Source of the DNA: Arsenophonus sp052174475
Lineage (GTDB): Bacteria > Pseudomonadota > Gammaproteobacteria > Enterobacterales > Enterobacteriaceae
Assembly (NCBI GenBank): GCA_052174475.1
Contig: JBQMRO010000042.1
Coordinates: forward strand, 1 to 64,000
DNA: 64,000 nt
Reading direction: 5' to 3'
Both the position numbers and the translations under genes were made by a program. Of this stretch, positions 54,515 through 63,560 are shown in pieces; within the stretch, counting starts at the first letter, position 1; every line of letters begins with the position of its first letter. The notes below the pieces were generated by a model. It had not been told where the DNA came from and ran no database searches. It worked only from the letters and a program-made list of their open reading frames with translations.

Positions 54515-55815
54515 ATTGAACTATTAGCAAATATGGTATATAGCAGTTACCCCGCTCTGATACTTCATGAATCTATTCTCCATCTTTAAATTAGATGTTG
54601 TTATCAGCAGGATCACAATAGGTTAAATCTCTTTAGGCACTTCCAGTTTTCCTGAGCAGACGGAATTAATTTAAATAATAGAATTGAATGGATCAGTTAT
54701 TCTAAATATAGCTCTGCTTGCTCTTTCTAAGCTTCTTCATCGCTGCAAGATACCCTGAAAATCTTGCTAACAAAAACATAAAGGGATTTATTAGCGGCAT
54801 CGCGACTTTTTGCTAGCTAAATCTCCATCAGTTCACTCTTAACTTTCGGTATTGAATACTTTTGGAGAGTAATTTAGCAGAAATGCTGTTTTGTATAACC
54901 TAACAATATTGGTATTTGTATGCCAAGAAATGTCTCTTTCTATTTTATTTCAAAAACTAAGAAGGTTAGGTTATATTCCGTATCCCATAACAAGTCTGGT
55001 AGATACGGTTAAATCTCGTACTTCTAGATAATTAAGAATTTTGGTTCAGGTTGTTTCTAACTCTCGATAATCATCTTCAACTGCAATGATCTTTTTACGT
55101 TCATACGCAGTGTCGCTGGTAATGATCAAGAGGTAAAGGTGATCATCTTGCTTGACAGAACGTTATATGCTTTCAGTTAAAAAACATAACGCGTATCGCT
55201 TAAATTATACAGCCGTCATTACCTATTCTCTTCAAACTATTCCTATTTTAGTCTGTTGATGATCTCTCTGGCAGGATTTAGTAACATCATGTATCTTCAC
55301 CAAGAAGAGCTCAGGGCTTTGTAAAAATCACCTGCTGGAGGGAATGGATTCTTAGTATGTATAAATTATGGTAGCAACTCTTCGCGTTTTTACACCCTTT
55401 AAAATAAGAGGGTAACAATGAGCCCTTGAAGCATATTCCATTTTCCGTTACTATCCCATTTTAACCTTAGGCATTTTAATCTTAAAATCGATAATATCAG
55501 TCTTATATTATTCGATATGGCAAATAATTGTTATGGTCGACGGCGTAATGCTTATAGAAAATGCGGTGTTTTAGTATCTTATCGCAGATGACTTTGAGTC
55601 AAATTCCGCTTTAACAGGATATCCTATTACCTTCCTGGTACAATTACGTATGCGTTTATGCAAGGGAGGATAGGTAATATTTGGTTTCTGGGATATCTGT
55701 GAAGGGCAGGTTTTCCTGGTATATTATCTTTCTGTTATTGAAATCATTTTCACAAAATTAATTAGTAGGATACTTATCATATCCAAAATCTTGTTACTAA
55801 AAATTAACATAACTC
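54515..55815 (-). mobile_element. IS256-family transposase remnant
   Basis: Starts CTATTAGCAAATATGGTATA near 54522, then CTGATACTTCATGAATCTAT, and finishes near 55815. Points toward the plus-strand copy at 52845, so the two are convergent, about 280 bp apart. Confidence 0.68.
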
Positions 55816-55839
55816 CCACCGAAAGACGAAGCATAAAGC

Positions 55840-56415
55840 GATTAAAAGCTAGCAGCCGTTTTCACGTATATGTAAAATATTTCTTTCAGAAATGCCAAAC
55901 AAAACTTCACAACGTTATCTTTTCGTAGCTATATATCACGCCAATCAATGATTTTTATCCATCTTTACAAGGCAAAGATTGCGATTAATATTCATGTTTA
56001 TTACGTGATCTTAATAGAGCATCTCCCATGGAGATCTATTAGGTATTTGCAGACAATAACAAGGAATTAACAGATTGCTTTTTTAATCTGCGAAAAGGTC
56101 AGCCACTAAAAAAATATGAATTTGTCCTTTTGTGTATAGAGTTTATTGTAGAGTATCGACTTAACTTGTTTGTGTATTCTCAAATAAATGATATGGGTTA
56201 GCGATTTAATGGGCCATCAAAGATGGGCTTTAAAAGTATTATTTTAATTTTGATCAAGAGTTTGATATCTCTCTGCATCAATATATTTGGCTGTACAATC
56301 AAAAATTACCTAAACCAATATTTGGTAGTAAGACTCCATTGCAGTTTATGAAAAAAATAATTAAAATTAAACCTGAATTATTCAAAGTAACCATCCTATC
56401 TTATAGGATGGTAAC
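55840..56415 (+). mobile_element. IS481-family transposase remnant (copy 3)
   Basis: Closest relative of the copy at 1090. It shares AAAACTTCACAACGTTATCTTTTC near 55895, GACAATAACAAGGAATTAACAG near 56054 (D-N-x-K-E-F-T), the IYLAVQSK-like LYNQ region near 56285, and GTAGTAAGACTCCATTGCAG near 56325. It ends in a perfect 10-bp hairpin (arms 56390-56399 and 56403-56412) at the position of the 15-bp hairpin of copy 1. Dead. Confidence 0.7.
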
Positions 56416-56607
56416 AATTAGATCATCTTATCATTGGTGATCAATTTGATGGCCATAAAGCAGCATTAACATTCTTTTAGATATTAAATTACATAGAAGA
56501 AGAGTTTTTATATTATTCATGCAAATTTGAATCACCTATTCACTTCACTTATAAAGCATATTTTTAGCAATTGAAAAACTCATTTAATTAATATTAAATA
56601 TTATAAA

Positions 56608-57426
56608 TTATTTAAAGTGATATTCTTTTTTGATTAAATCGTAAGCTGCTTGAATTGATTGTGCTTTTTGTTTAGTGATTTCCATCATTTCTGGTGGTAA
56701 TCCTTTAGCAAGCAATTTATCTGGATGATGTTCAGCCATTAATTTACGATAGGCCCGTTTAATCTTAATTTGTTCATCATTAGGTTTTACACCTAAAACC
56801 TTACATGCATCTGCTAATTTTGGTCCTTGAGTAGTATGTCGATAGTGATTAGATTCATAAGAATAATTATTAGTATGCGCAAACCGTCGTCCTCCTTCCA
56901 TCATATGTAAGAATTGTTCAAATTGATTATGTGAAATTTCTAATTCTTCTGCGATAATAAATAACACTTTTCGTTCATTAGGATGCAAAGCGCCATCTGC
57001 AAAAGCAGCTTGTACTTGAATTTCTAGAAACACCTGAATAAGATCAAATCGATTAAAACAAACTTGTTGTAATTTTTTTAGCGTTTGCCTTAAAGGAAAA
57101 TTTTGATCCTTTCCTTCTCTAAATGCATTTTGTGCTGAAATTCTGGCATCACCATGCAACTGCATTTTGTCCATTAGGTCAGTTGCTAGTTTAATATCAA
57201 TTTTAGTAACTCGACCTTTTGTTTTCGTTAAATGCCCTAAAATCTGAAATGTGCTAATAAAAAAAAGTCTCTGACAGCTCTGTTTAGCACTCGTTTTCTC
57301 TAAATTTTTCTGTTCTGATGCTTTGTCATATGCATGACCAATAATGAAGCCAATAATAACACCCCAAATATGAGTGCCAGACATTATCCCCAAGATAACA
57401 CCAGTAATTTTTCCACAATACCGCAT
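56608..57426 (-). CDS. djlA: Membrane-anchored co-chaperone DjlA
   Basis: DnaJ-like protein anchored in the inner membrane, known to stimulate DnaK and to affect the Rcs envelope-stress pathway in E. coli. The 272 residues show an N-terminal glycine-rich membrane segment (GVILGIMSGTHIWGVIIGFIIG), the TerB-like central domain (AFADGALHPNERKVLFIIAEEL) and a C-terminal J domain. The HPD motif lies in KLMAEHHPDKLLAKGLPPEMM. Near full length against E. coli DjlA (271). Divergent from lptD, as in E. coli. Intact. Confidence 0.95.
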   Translation of the reverse strand: MRYCGKITGVILGIMSGTHIWGVIIGFIIGHAYDKASEQKNLEKTSAKQSCQRLFFISTFQILGHLTKTKGRVTKIDIKLATDLMDKMQLHGDARISAQNAFREGKDQNFPLRQTLKKLQQVCFNRFDLIQVFLEIQVQAAFADGALHPNERKVLFIIAEELEISHNQFEQFLHMMEGGRRFAHTNNYSYESNHYRHTTQGPKLADACKVLGVKPNDEQIKIKRAYRKLMAEHHPDKLLAKGLPPEMMEITKQKAQSIQAAYDLIKKEYHFK

Positions 57427-57613
57427 AAACTTCTCAATTCCTCAATTCCTCAATTCTCTGAGTATAATTTGCATTATAATATTACTCATTCTACTCTGTT
57501 CCTATTAAACTTAATATATAGCTGATGCTGTTTTATGCAGACAAGAGTCTTTAAGTACGTTAATTGTTTAATTTTATCTATACAATAATATTGATGAAGG
57601 AGGTATATATAGA

Positions 57614-59956
57614 ATGATAAAAAAAAATCATCCAACACTATTTGCTACCATGATTTGGATAACTGTTTATAGCCAACAAATCCATGCTGTTCTAACAGAA
57701 CAATGCATGCTAGGGGTGCCGGTATATACTAAATCCATCATGAAAGGAGATCTCAATGATCTCCCCATTCATATCACCGCAAGAGATGTAGTTGGTAAAT
57801 ATCCTTATTTCATCGAATATAAAGGTAATGTAGATATTCAACAAGGTAATCAGACTCTTACTGCCAATGAAGTTAGATTAACCCAAACAAAAACGAACAG
57901 CCAAAAACCATTGCGTACAGTAGTTGCAACAGGAAATGTACATTATGATGATCCAGAAATTATCTTAAAAGGGCCAAAAGCATGGTTAAATCTAAATAAT
58001 AAAGATACCGATATTGAAAACGGTAACTATTTTATGGTAGGGCGTCTAGGTCGCGGCTATGCAAATAAAATAAAATTGCGCAGTAAAAATCGGTATACGA
58101 TTTTAGAAAAAGGTATGTTTACTTCCTGTCTTGCAGATAATGAAAGCTGGAGTATTGTTGGCTCTAAAATTATTTTAGATCATCAAGAGCAAATTGCTAA
58201 AATATGGAATGCACGCTTTAACCTTGCTAAAATCCCAGTTTTTTATAGCCCTTATTTACAATTACCGATTGGTAATAAGCGTCGATCTGGTTTTCTGTTA
58301 CCTAATGGTAGTTATTCTAGGGGCTCAGGTTTAGATTTTGCGCTACCTTTTTACTGGAACATCGCGCCTAACTACGATGCGACCATTACAGCCCAATTTA
58401 TGACTTTTCGTGGTATAAAATTGAATAACAAGTTTCGTTATCTTACTAGTGCTGGCACCGGTACTATTGTTATTGATTGGCTAAAATACGACCGCAATTA
58501 TATCAAGGATAAAAATAGTAACAAATATCCCATTCGTGATAGTGATGATCGCTGGCTTTTATATTGGGGTCATTCGGGTGTACTGGATCAAGTATGGCGT
58601 TTTAATGTTGATTATATCAAAGTCAGTGATCCAAAATATTTTACTGATTTTACGTCTAAATATGGAAATAGTACTGACAGTTACGCTACTCAGAAATTCA
58701 GTGTCGGTTATGTTAAACCTAATTGGAATGCAACCTTAACACATAAACAGTTTCAGATTTTTGTCGATTCACCTAATAGTAAAGCTTACAAAACTGAACC
58801 GCAATTAGACCTTAACTATTATAGATATGATTTTGGGCCATTTAATCTAAAAACTTATGTTCAAGCAGCGCGTATTATCAGTATTAAAAGCAATAATCCT
58901 AATGCTACGCGGTTACATATCGAACCTGAACTGAATCTAGCATTAGCAAATGGTTGGGTTAGTGTTAACAATACTGTCAGGATGATGGCAACTTATTATG
59001 ATCAGGATATTCCCGCTAATTTAGCTGATACTCTGCTAAAAAGACAAGTTATTCGTGTACTACCATCAGTAACTTCTGATTTAGAAATGTTTTTCGAGTG
59101 TGACCTGCTAATAAATAAGAATTATGTACAAACGTTAGAACCTCGGGTGCAATATCTTTATGTGCCTTATCGAGATCAAAGTAATATTAATAATTATGAT
59201 TCCTTTTTACTGCAGGTTGATTATAATGGTTTATTCCGTAACCGAATCTATAGCGGACTAGATCGTATCGCTTCAGCTAATCAATTAACGACCGGTATCA
59301 CTACGCGTATTTATGATAAAGAATTAACTGAACGTTTTAATTTTTCTATCGGGCAAATATACTATTTTGATAGCCCTAGAACTGAAGATTTCGATCTACT
59401 TATTGAGGGTAAGAGTAATACTGGTTCATTATTATGGACCGGTGATGCTTATTTACGCTTAACGAATAACTGGAGACTAAAAGGTGGGCTTCAGTATGAT
59501 AAGCGACTTGGTGATATCACGATAGGAAATGTTGTAACAGAATATCGCTTAGATTCAGATCGTTTAATTCAGGTAAACTACCGCTTTGTTAATCCTGATT
59601 ATATTCAAGAAAATGTTAGAAACGCATCAACTTTTCAAAAAAGAATTTCTCAAATTGGGGCAGTAGTGAGTTGGCCTTTAAGTGATCGCTGGAACTTTGT
59701 TAGCTCTTACTATCATGATTTGATAGAAAATCAACCAGCTAGTCGATTAATCGGTTTGCAGTATAGTACTTGCTGCTGGTCAATTAATATTGGATATGAG
59801 CGTAAAATAGTGGGTTGGCAACAAAAAAATTTTAGTAGTGACTATGATAATAGATGGTTAATCAATGTGGAATTAAAAGGGCTAAACAAAAATCGTAATT
59901 TTAGAAGCCAGGATATGCTTGCTAGCGCTGTTTTATCTTATCAACAAGCCTTTTAA
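57614..59956 (+). CDS. lptD: LPS-assembly protein LptD
   Basis: Outer-membrane beta-barrel that, with LptE, inserts lipopolysaccharide into the outer leaflet. The 780 residues match E. coli LptD (784) throughout. A signal peptide is followed by a periplasmic jellyroll domain (VDIQQGNQTLTANEVRLTQ, ILKGPKAWLNLNNKDTDIE), then a 26-strand-type barrel (YWNIAPNYDATIT, YLYVPYRDQSNINNYDS, GGLQYDKRLGD). The disulfide cysteines are kept: C31 in TEQCMLGVP, one in FTSCLADN, and the CC pair in YSTCCWSIN. One extra cysteine lies in FFECDLL. A perfect AAGGAGGT ribosome site at 57597-57604 precedes ATG 57614. Retention implies LPS is still exported. Confidence 0.97.
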   Translation: MIKKNHPTLFATMIWITVYSQQIHAVLTEQCMLGVPVYTKSIMKGDLNDLPIHITARDVVGKYPYFIEYKGNVDIQQGNQTLTANEVRLTQTKTNSQKPLRTVVATGNVHYDDPEIILKGPKAWLNLNNKDTDIENGNYFMVGRLGRGYANKIKLRSKNRYTILEKGMFTSCLADNESWSIVGSKIILDHQEQIAKIWNARFNLAKIPVFYSPYLQLPIGNKRRSGFLLPNGSYSRGSGLDFALPFYWNIAPNYDATITAQFMTFRGIKLNNKFRYLTSAGTGTIVIDWLKYDRNYIKDKNSNKYPIRDSDDRWLLYWGHSGVLDQVWRFNVDYIKVSDPKYFTDFTSKYGNSTDSYATQKFSVGYVKPNWNATLTHKQFQIFVDSPNSKAYKTEPQLDLNYYRYDFGPFNLKTYVQAARIISIKSNNPNATRLHIEPELNLALANGWVSVNNTVRMMATYYDQDIPANLADTLLKRQVIRVLPSVTSDLEMFFECDLLINKNYVQTLEPRVQYLYVPYRDQSNINNYDSFLLQVDYNGLFRNRIYSGLDRIASANQLTTGITTRIYDKELTERFNFSIGQIYYFDSPRTEDFDLLIEGKSNTGSLLWTGDAYLRLTNNWRLKGGLQYDKRLGDITIGNVVTEYRLDSDRLIQVNYRFVNPDYIQENVRNASTFQKRISQIGAVVSWPLSDRWNFVSSYYHDLIENQPASRLIGLQYSTCCWSINIGYERKIVGWQQKNFSSDYDNRWLINVELKGLNKNRNFRSQDMLASAVLSYQQAF

Positions 59957-60040
59957 TAAAAGTAATATATTTCATCTATCAAATAAAAGAAATTTGAAAT
60001 AAAATTAAGCTTTAATATAATTAAACAAAATGAGAATTTT

Positions 60041-61342
60041 ATGAATTATTGGAGAAAACTGATTATTGGCTTGTTATTTACAGTTAGTCCTACTATGCTA
60101 GCAGCCACACAGCAATTGGATAAGGTGACTGCTATCGTTAATGATGGCGTTGTGCTACAAAGTGATGTAGATAATATGCTAGATATATTAAAAATAAACG
60201 CCAAAAATGCAGGACAAAAAATTCCTGATGAAAATCTATTACATCACCAAATATTAGAACGCTTGATCATTGATAAAATCATTATGCAAATAGCAGAAAA
60301 AATGCAGATTCAGGTCTCTGACCAAACAATTGATCTTACTATTGCCAATATTGCCGCACAAAATGGATTAACAATTGACCAACTACAACAACGCTTGTCG
60401 ATGAATGGTATCAATTTAGAAAATTACCGTAGCGATCTTCGTAGAGAAATAATGATCGCAGAGGTACGTAATAATGAGGTTCGTCGGTGGATTATCATCC
60501 TTCCACAAGAAGTCGATTTGCTGGCTGCTCAACTTAATTCACGAGCTAGTCAGGATGCTAATGTTAATTTAAGCCATATTGCAATCCAACTGCCAGAAAA
60601 TCCAACTAATAAACAAAGTCAATTAGCAATTGATACGGTAAATAAAATTATCACACAATTAAAGCAAGGTGCTGATTTTAGTAAGCTGGCCATTACTTAC
60701 TCTGCTAATCCTAATGTCTTAAAAAGTGGACAAATGCGTTGGAGTAAGGTTGAAGAATTACCAACTATTTTTGCTCAACAAATTCAGAATGCTAAAAAAG
60801 GTGATATCATTGGACCTATTCGTTCTAATATCGGATTTCATATATTAAAACTTAATGATATACAAAGTGGTAATATGCCGATTTTAGTTACCGAAGTGAA
60901 AGCGCGCCATATTCTTATTAAGCTTTCACCTATTATAAGTAATGAACAGGCGTATGAAAAAATACAACAAATTGCTAAGAAAATTAAAACAGGGCAAATA
61001 ACCTTTGCCGAAGCAGCTAAAAAATATTCACAAGATCCAGGCTCTGCATTACGTGGTGGTGCCCTTGGTTGGAATATGCCTAATTTTTATGATCCAGGAT
61101 TTCGTGATGGTTTAATGCGTTTAAATAAAGGTGAAACAAGTCAACCAATTCACTCCTTTTTTGGTTGGCATCTTATTCAGCTGGAAGATACTCGCCAAGT
61201 TGATAAAACTAATATAGCACAGAAAGAACATGCTTATCATCTATTATTCAATCGTAAATTTAACGAAGAAGTGCAAATTTGGATGCAAAAACTACGCGCA
61301 TCTGCTTATGTAAAAATTCTTAATGAGAGTAATGCACAGTAA
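60041..61342 (+). CDS. surA: Periplasmic chaperone/peptidyl-prolyl isomerase SurA
   Basis: Folding factor for outer-membrane barrels, including LptD. The 433 residues have a signal peptide ending near LAATQQ and an N-terminal chaperone core (VTAIVNDGVVLQSDVDNML). Two parvulin domains follow: NLSHIAIQLPEN to GPIRSNIGFHILKL, and ARHILIKLSPI to GWHLIQLEDTR. The C-terminal segment ends SAYVKILNESNAQ. It directly follows lptD, as in E. coli, and its end overlaps pdxA. Intact. Confidence 0.96.
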   Translation: MNYWRKLIIGLLFTVSPTMLAATQQLDKVTAIVNDGVVLQSDVDNMLDILKINAKNAGQKIPDENLLHHQILERLIIDKIIMQIAEKMQIQVSDQTIDLTIANIAAQNGLTIDQLQQRLSMNGINLENYRSDLRREIMIAEVRNNEVRRWIIILPQEVDLLAAQLNSRASQDANVNLSHIAIQLPENPTNKQSQLAIDTVNKIITQLKQGADFSKLAITYSANPNVLKSGQMRWSKVEELPTIFAQQIQNAKKGDIIGPIRSNIGFHILKLNDIQSGNMPILVTEVKARHILIKLSPIISNEQAYEKIQQIAKKIKTGQITFAEAAKKYSQDPGSALRGGALGWNMPNFYDPGFRDGLMRLNKGETSQPIHSFFGWHLIQLEDTRQVDKTNIAQKEHAYHLLFNRKFNEEVQIWMQKLRASAYVKILNESNAQ

Positions 61343-62354
61343 TCTTTATGGTAAAAAAACTAATACTATCGTTCTCACTCCTGGTGAGCCGTCAGGAGTG
61401 GGTCCTGATATTTTAATTCAACTAGCTCAGCAAAATTGGCCGGTTAGATTAGTTGTTTGTGCTGATCCAGATCTGCTAATAGCTAGAGCTAACCAACTTG
61501 GTTTAGAATTAGAATTAACTATCTATTCATCTGAAGCGCAGAATAACAACCAAGATGTAAAAACATTAACGGTATTACCGATAAAATTATCTGCACCGGT
61601 TAAAGCAGGTCAACTTAATAAACAAAATAGCACTTACGTAATAGAAACACTTAACCGCGCCTATAATGGCTGTATGACAGGTGAATTTTCAGCATTAGTT
61701 ACCGGCCCTGTCCATAAAGGGATTATCAATGATGCAGGAATTCCCTTTACAGGGCATACTGAATTTTTTGCTGATAAAAGTAAAACAAAAAAAGTCGTCA
61801 TGATGTTAATAACAGAAACATTGCGTGTTGCGCTGGCAACAACTCATTTACCTCTAAAACATGTTCCAGATGCAATTACTTTTCAGAGTCTACAAGAAGT
61901 TATTTATATTTTAAATCATGAATTAAAACATAAATTTGGCATTAAAACACCTGCTATTTATATATGTGGATTGAATCCTCATGCCGGCGAAGGTGGACAT
62001 ATTGGATATGAGGAAATTGATATCATAATCCCAGTTATTAAGAAATTACGTCATGAAGGATTGCAACTTTATGGTCCTTTTTCAGCAGATACCTTATTCC
62101 AACCAAAATATCTGAACAAAGCTGATGTAATTTTAACTATGTATCATGATCAAGGTCTGCCTGTTCTAAAATATCAAGGTTTTGGCCACGCGGTAAACAT
62201 TACTTTAGGCTTACCCTTTATCCGTACATCGGTTGACCATGGTACAGCGATCGAGTTAGCAGGAAGTGGGCAGGCAGATGTTTATAGTTTTATAACTGCC
62301 TTAAAATTAGCTATTAGCTTGATACAAAATAACAATGAACAAACAAATCCATGA
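61332..62354 (+). CDS. pdxA: 4-hydroxythreonine-4-phosphate dehydrogenase
   Basis: Oxidises 4-phosphohydroxy-L-threonine in the DXP-dependent pathway to pyridoxal phosphate. Conserved blocks are TPGEPSGVGPD, ITGPVHKG-like TGPVHKGIINDAG, the metal-ligand FTGHTEFFAD, CGLNPHAGEGGH, MYHDQGLPVLKYQGFG and RTSVDHGTAIELAG. I take ATG 61332, which overlaps the surA end by 11 bases; an in-frame ATG at 61323 is possible and neither has a well-spaced ribosome site. The stop overlaps the rsmA start by 20 bases. The partner enzyme PdxJ is not in the window. Intact. Confidence 0.95.
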   Translation: MHSNLYGKKTNTIVLTPGEPSGVGPDILIQLAQQNWPVRLVVCADPDLLIARANQLGLELELTIYSSEAQNNNQDVKTLTVLPIKLSAPVKAGQLNKQNSTYVIETLNRAYNGCMTGEFSALVTGPVHKGIINDAGIPFTGHTEFFADKSKTKKVVMMLITETLRVALATTHLPLKHVPDAITFQSLQEVIYILNHELKHKFGIKTPAIYICGLNPHAGEGGHIGYEEIDIIIPVIKKLRHEGLQLYGPFSADTLFQPKYLNKADVILTMYHDQGLPVLKYQGFGHAVNITLGLPFIRTSVDHGTAIELAGSGQADVYSFITALKLAISLIQNNNEQTNP

Positions 62355-63143
62355 AGGGCACTTTGCCCGTAAGCGCTTTGGGCAAAATTTTTTAACTGAT
62401 TCATTTATTATTAATAAAATCGTTACTGCTTTTAATCCAAAAGCAGATCAATCTATTATTGAAATTGGTCCTGGTTTAGGTGCTCTAACATTACCTATCA
62501 CTAAGCATATAGAAAATATAACAGTAATTGAATTAGATCGTAATCTTGTTGCCCGTTTAGCTGCGCATCCTGCGCTGAGTACTAAACTAACAATTATATC
62601 AAACGATGCAATGACTATTGATTTTGGCGCAATAGCGAAAAAAAAAATCAACCTCTTAGAGTGTTCGGTAATCTTCCTTATAATATTTCAACCCATTTAA
62701 TGTTCCATCTTTTTACTTATACTAATGCTATTGCTGATATGAATTTTATGCTTCAGAAAGAGGTTGTGAATCGCTTAGTTGCAGGACCAAATACTAAAGC
62801 ATATGGTCGCCTTAGCGTTATGGCTCAATATCATTGTCAGATAATCTCTATTTTAGCTGTACCACCATCAGCTTTTACGCCAGCGCCAAAAGTGGATTCA
62901 GCTGTCGTACGTTTAATTCCTCATCAACGAAACTATTACCCTATTTGTGATATCGACTTATTAAGTCGTATTACTACGCAGGGATTTAATCAACGACGTA
63001 AAACTATTCGTAATAGTTTAAGTGATTTATTTAGTGAACAAGATTTTGAGCAATTAGGTATTGATTCAAATCATCGCGCTGAAAATATTTCAGTAGAAAA
63101 TTATTGCAAGTTAGCCAGCAGATTAGCTAAAATCGCTTCCTAA
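62335..63143 (+). CDS. rsmA: 16S rRNA dimethyladenosine transferase, frameshifted at a run of ten A
   Basis: Also called KsgA; dimethylates A1518 and A1519 of 16S rRNA late in 30S assembly. Frame 1 runs 62335-62700 and contains HFARKRFGQNFLTDSF and the SAM motif EIGPGLGALTLP. The rest is in another frame, starting RVFGNLPYNISTHLMFHLF (N-L-P-Y motif) from 62658 and ending near SRLAKIAS at 63143. The switch lies at A10, 62638-62647. With 8 or 11 A the reading would be GAIAKK(K)NQPLRVFGN, which matches the E. coli EKMGQPLRVFGN. Everything else is conserved with no other lesion, so expression through polymerase slippage on the A run is likely; it could also be a sequencing error or a new pseudogene. 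Confidence 0.9.
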
Positions 63144-63168
63144 TAGTGACAAACTTTGTGGGGACACT

Positions 63169-63546
63169 ATGCTAAATGAACCTAATATCTGTATACAAGT
63201 TCAAAGTGTCTATATTGCAAATCAATCTTTACCAGAAGAAGCCAGATTTGTTTTTGCCTATACGGTTTCTATTCGTAATCTTGGACGCACTCCGGTACAA
63301 TTAATCAGTCGCTATTGGTTAATTACCAATAGCGATGGTAAATGCACTGAAGTACAAGGCAAGGGTGTCTTAGGAGAGCAACCTATCATTCAACAAACCG
63401 CTGAATTTTGTTATACTAGTGGCGCTATTATAGAAACACCAATGGGAACTATGGAAGGCCATTATGTGATGTTAGATAATGATGGTAAAAATTTTTATGT
63501 TGATATTCCAGTCTTTCGTCTTGCTATCCCAACACTTATAAACTAA
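63169..63546 (+). CDS. apaG: ApaG (Co2+/Mg2+ efflux-associated protein)
   Basis: Small fibronectin-III-like protein of 125 residues, usual length. Conserved blocks are FVFAYTVSIRNLGRTPVQLI, RYWLITNSDGK, VQGKGVLGEQPII and the ETPMGTMEGHY loop. The biochemical role is unsettled; mutants in Salmonella affect cobalt and magnesium handling. It lies 25 bp after rsmA and 14 bp before apaH, the E. coli order, with a GGGGA ribosome site. Intact. Confidence 0.94.
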   Translation: MLNEPNICIQVQSVYIANQSLPEEARFVFAYTVSIRNLGRTPVQLISRYWLITNSDGKCTEVQGKGVLGEQPIIQQTAEFCYTSGAIIETPMGTMEGHYVMLDNDGKNFYVDIPVFRLAIPTLIN

Positions 63547-63560
63547 GTATTAAACTAATT

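Noticed and set aside
57334..57525. 63-codon open frame before lptD
   Set aside because: Half of it is antisense to djlA; no start signal of its own.
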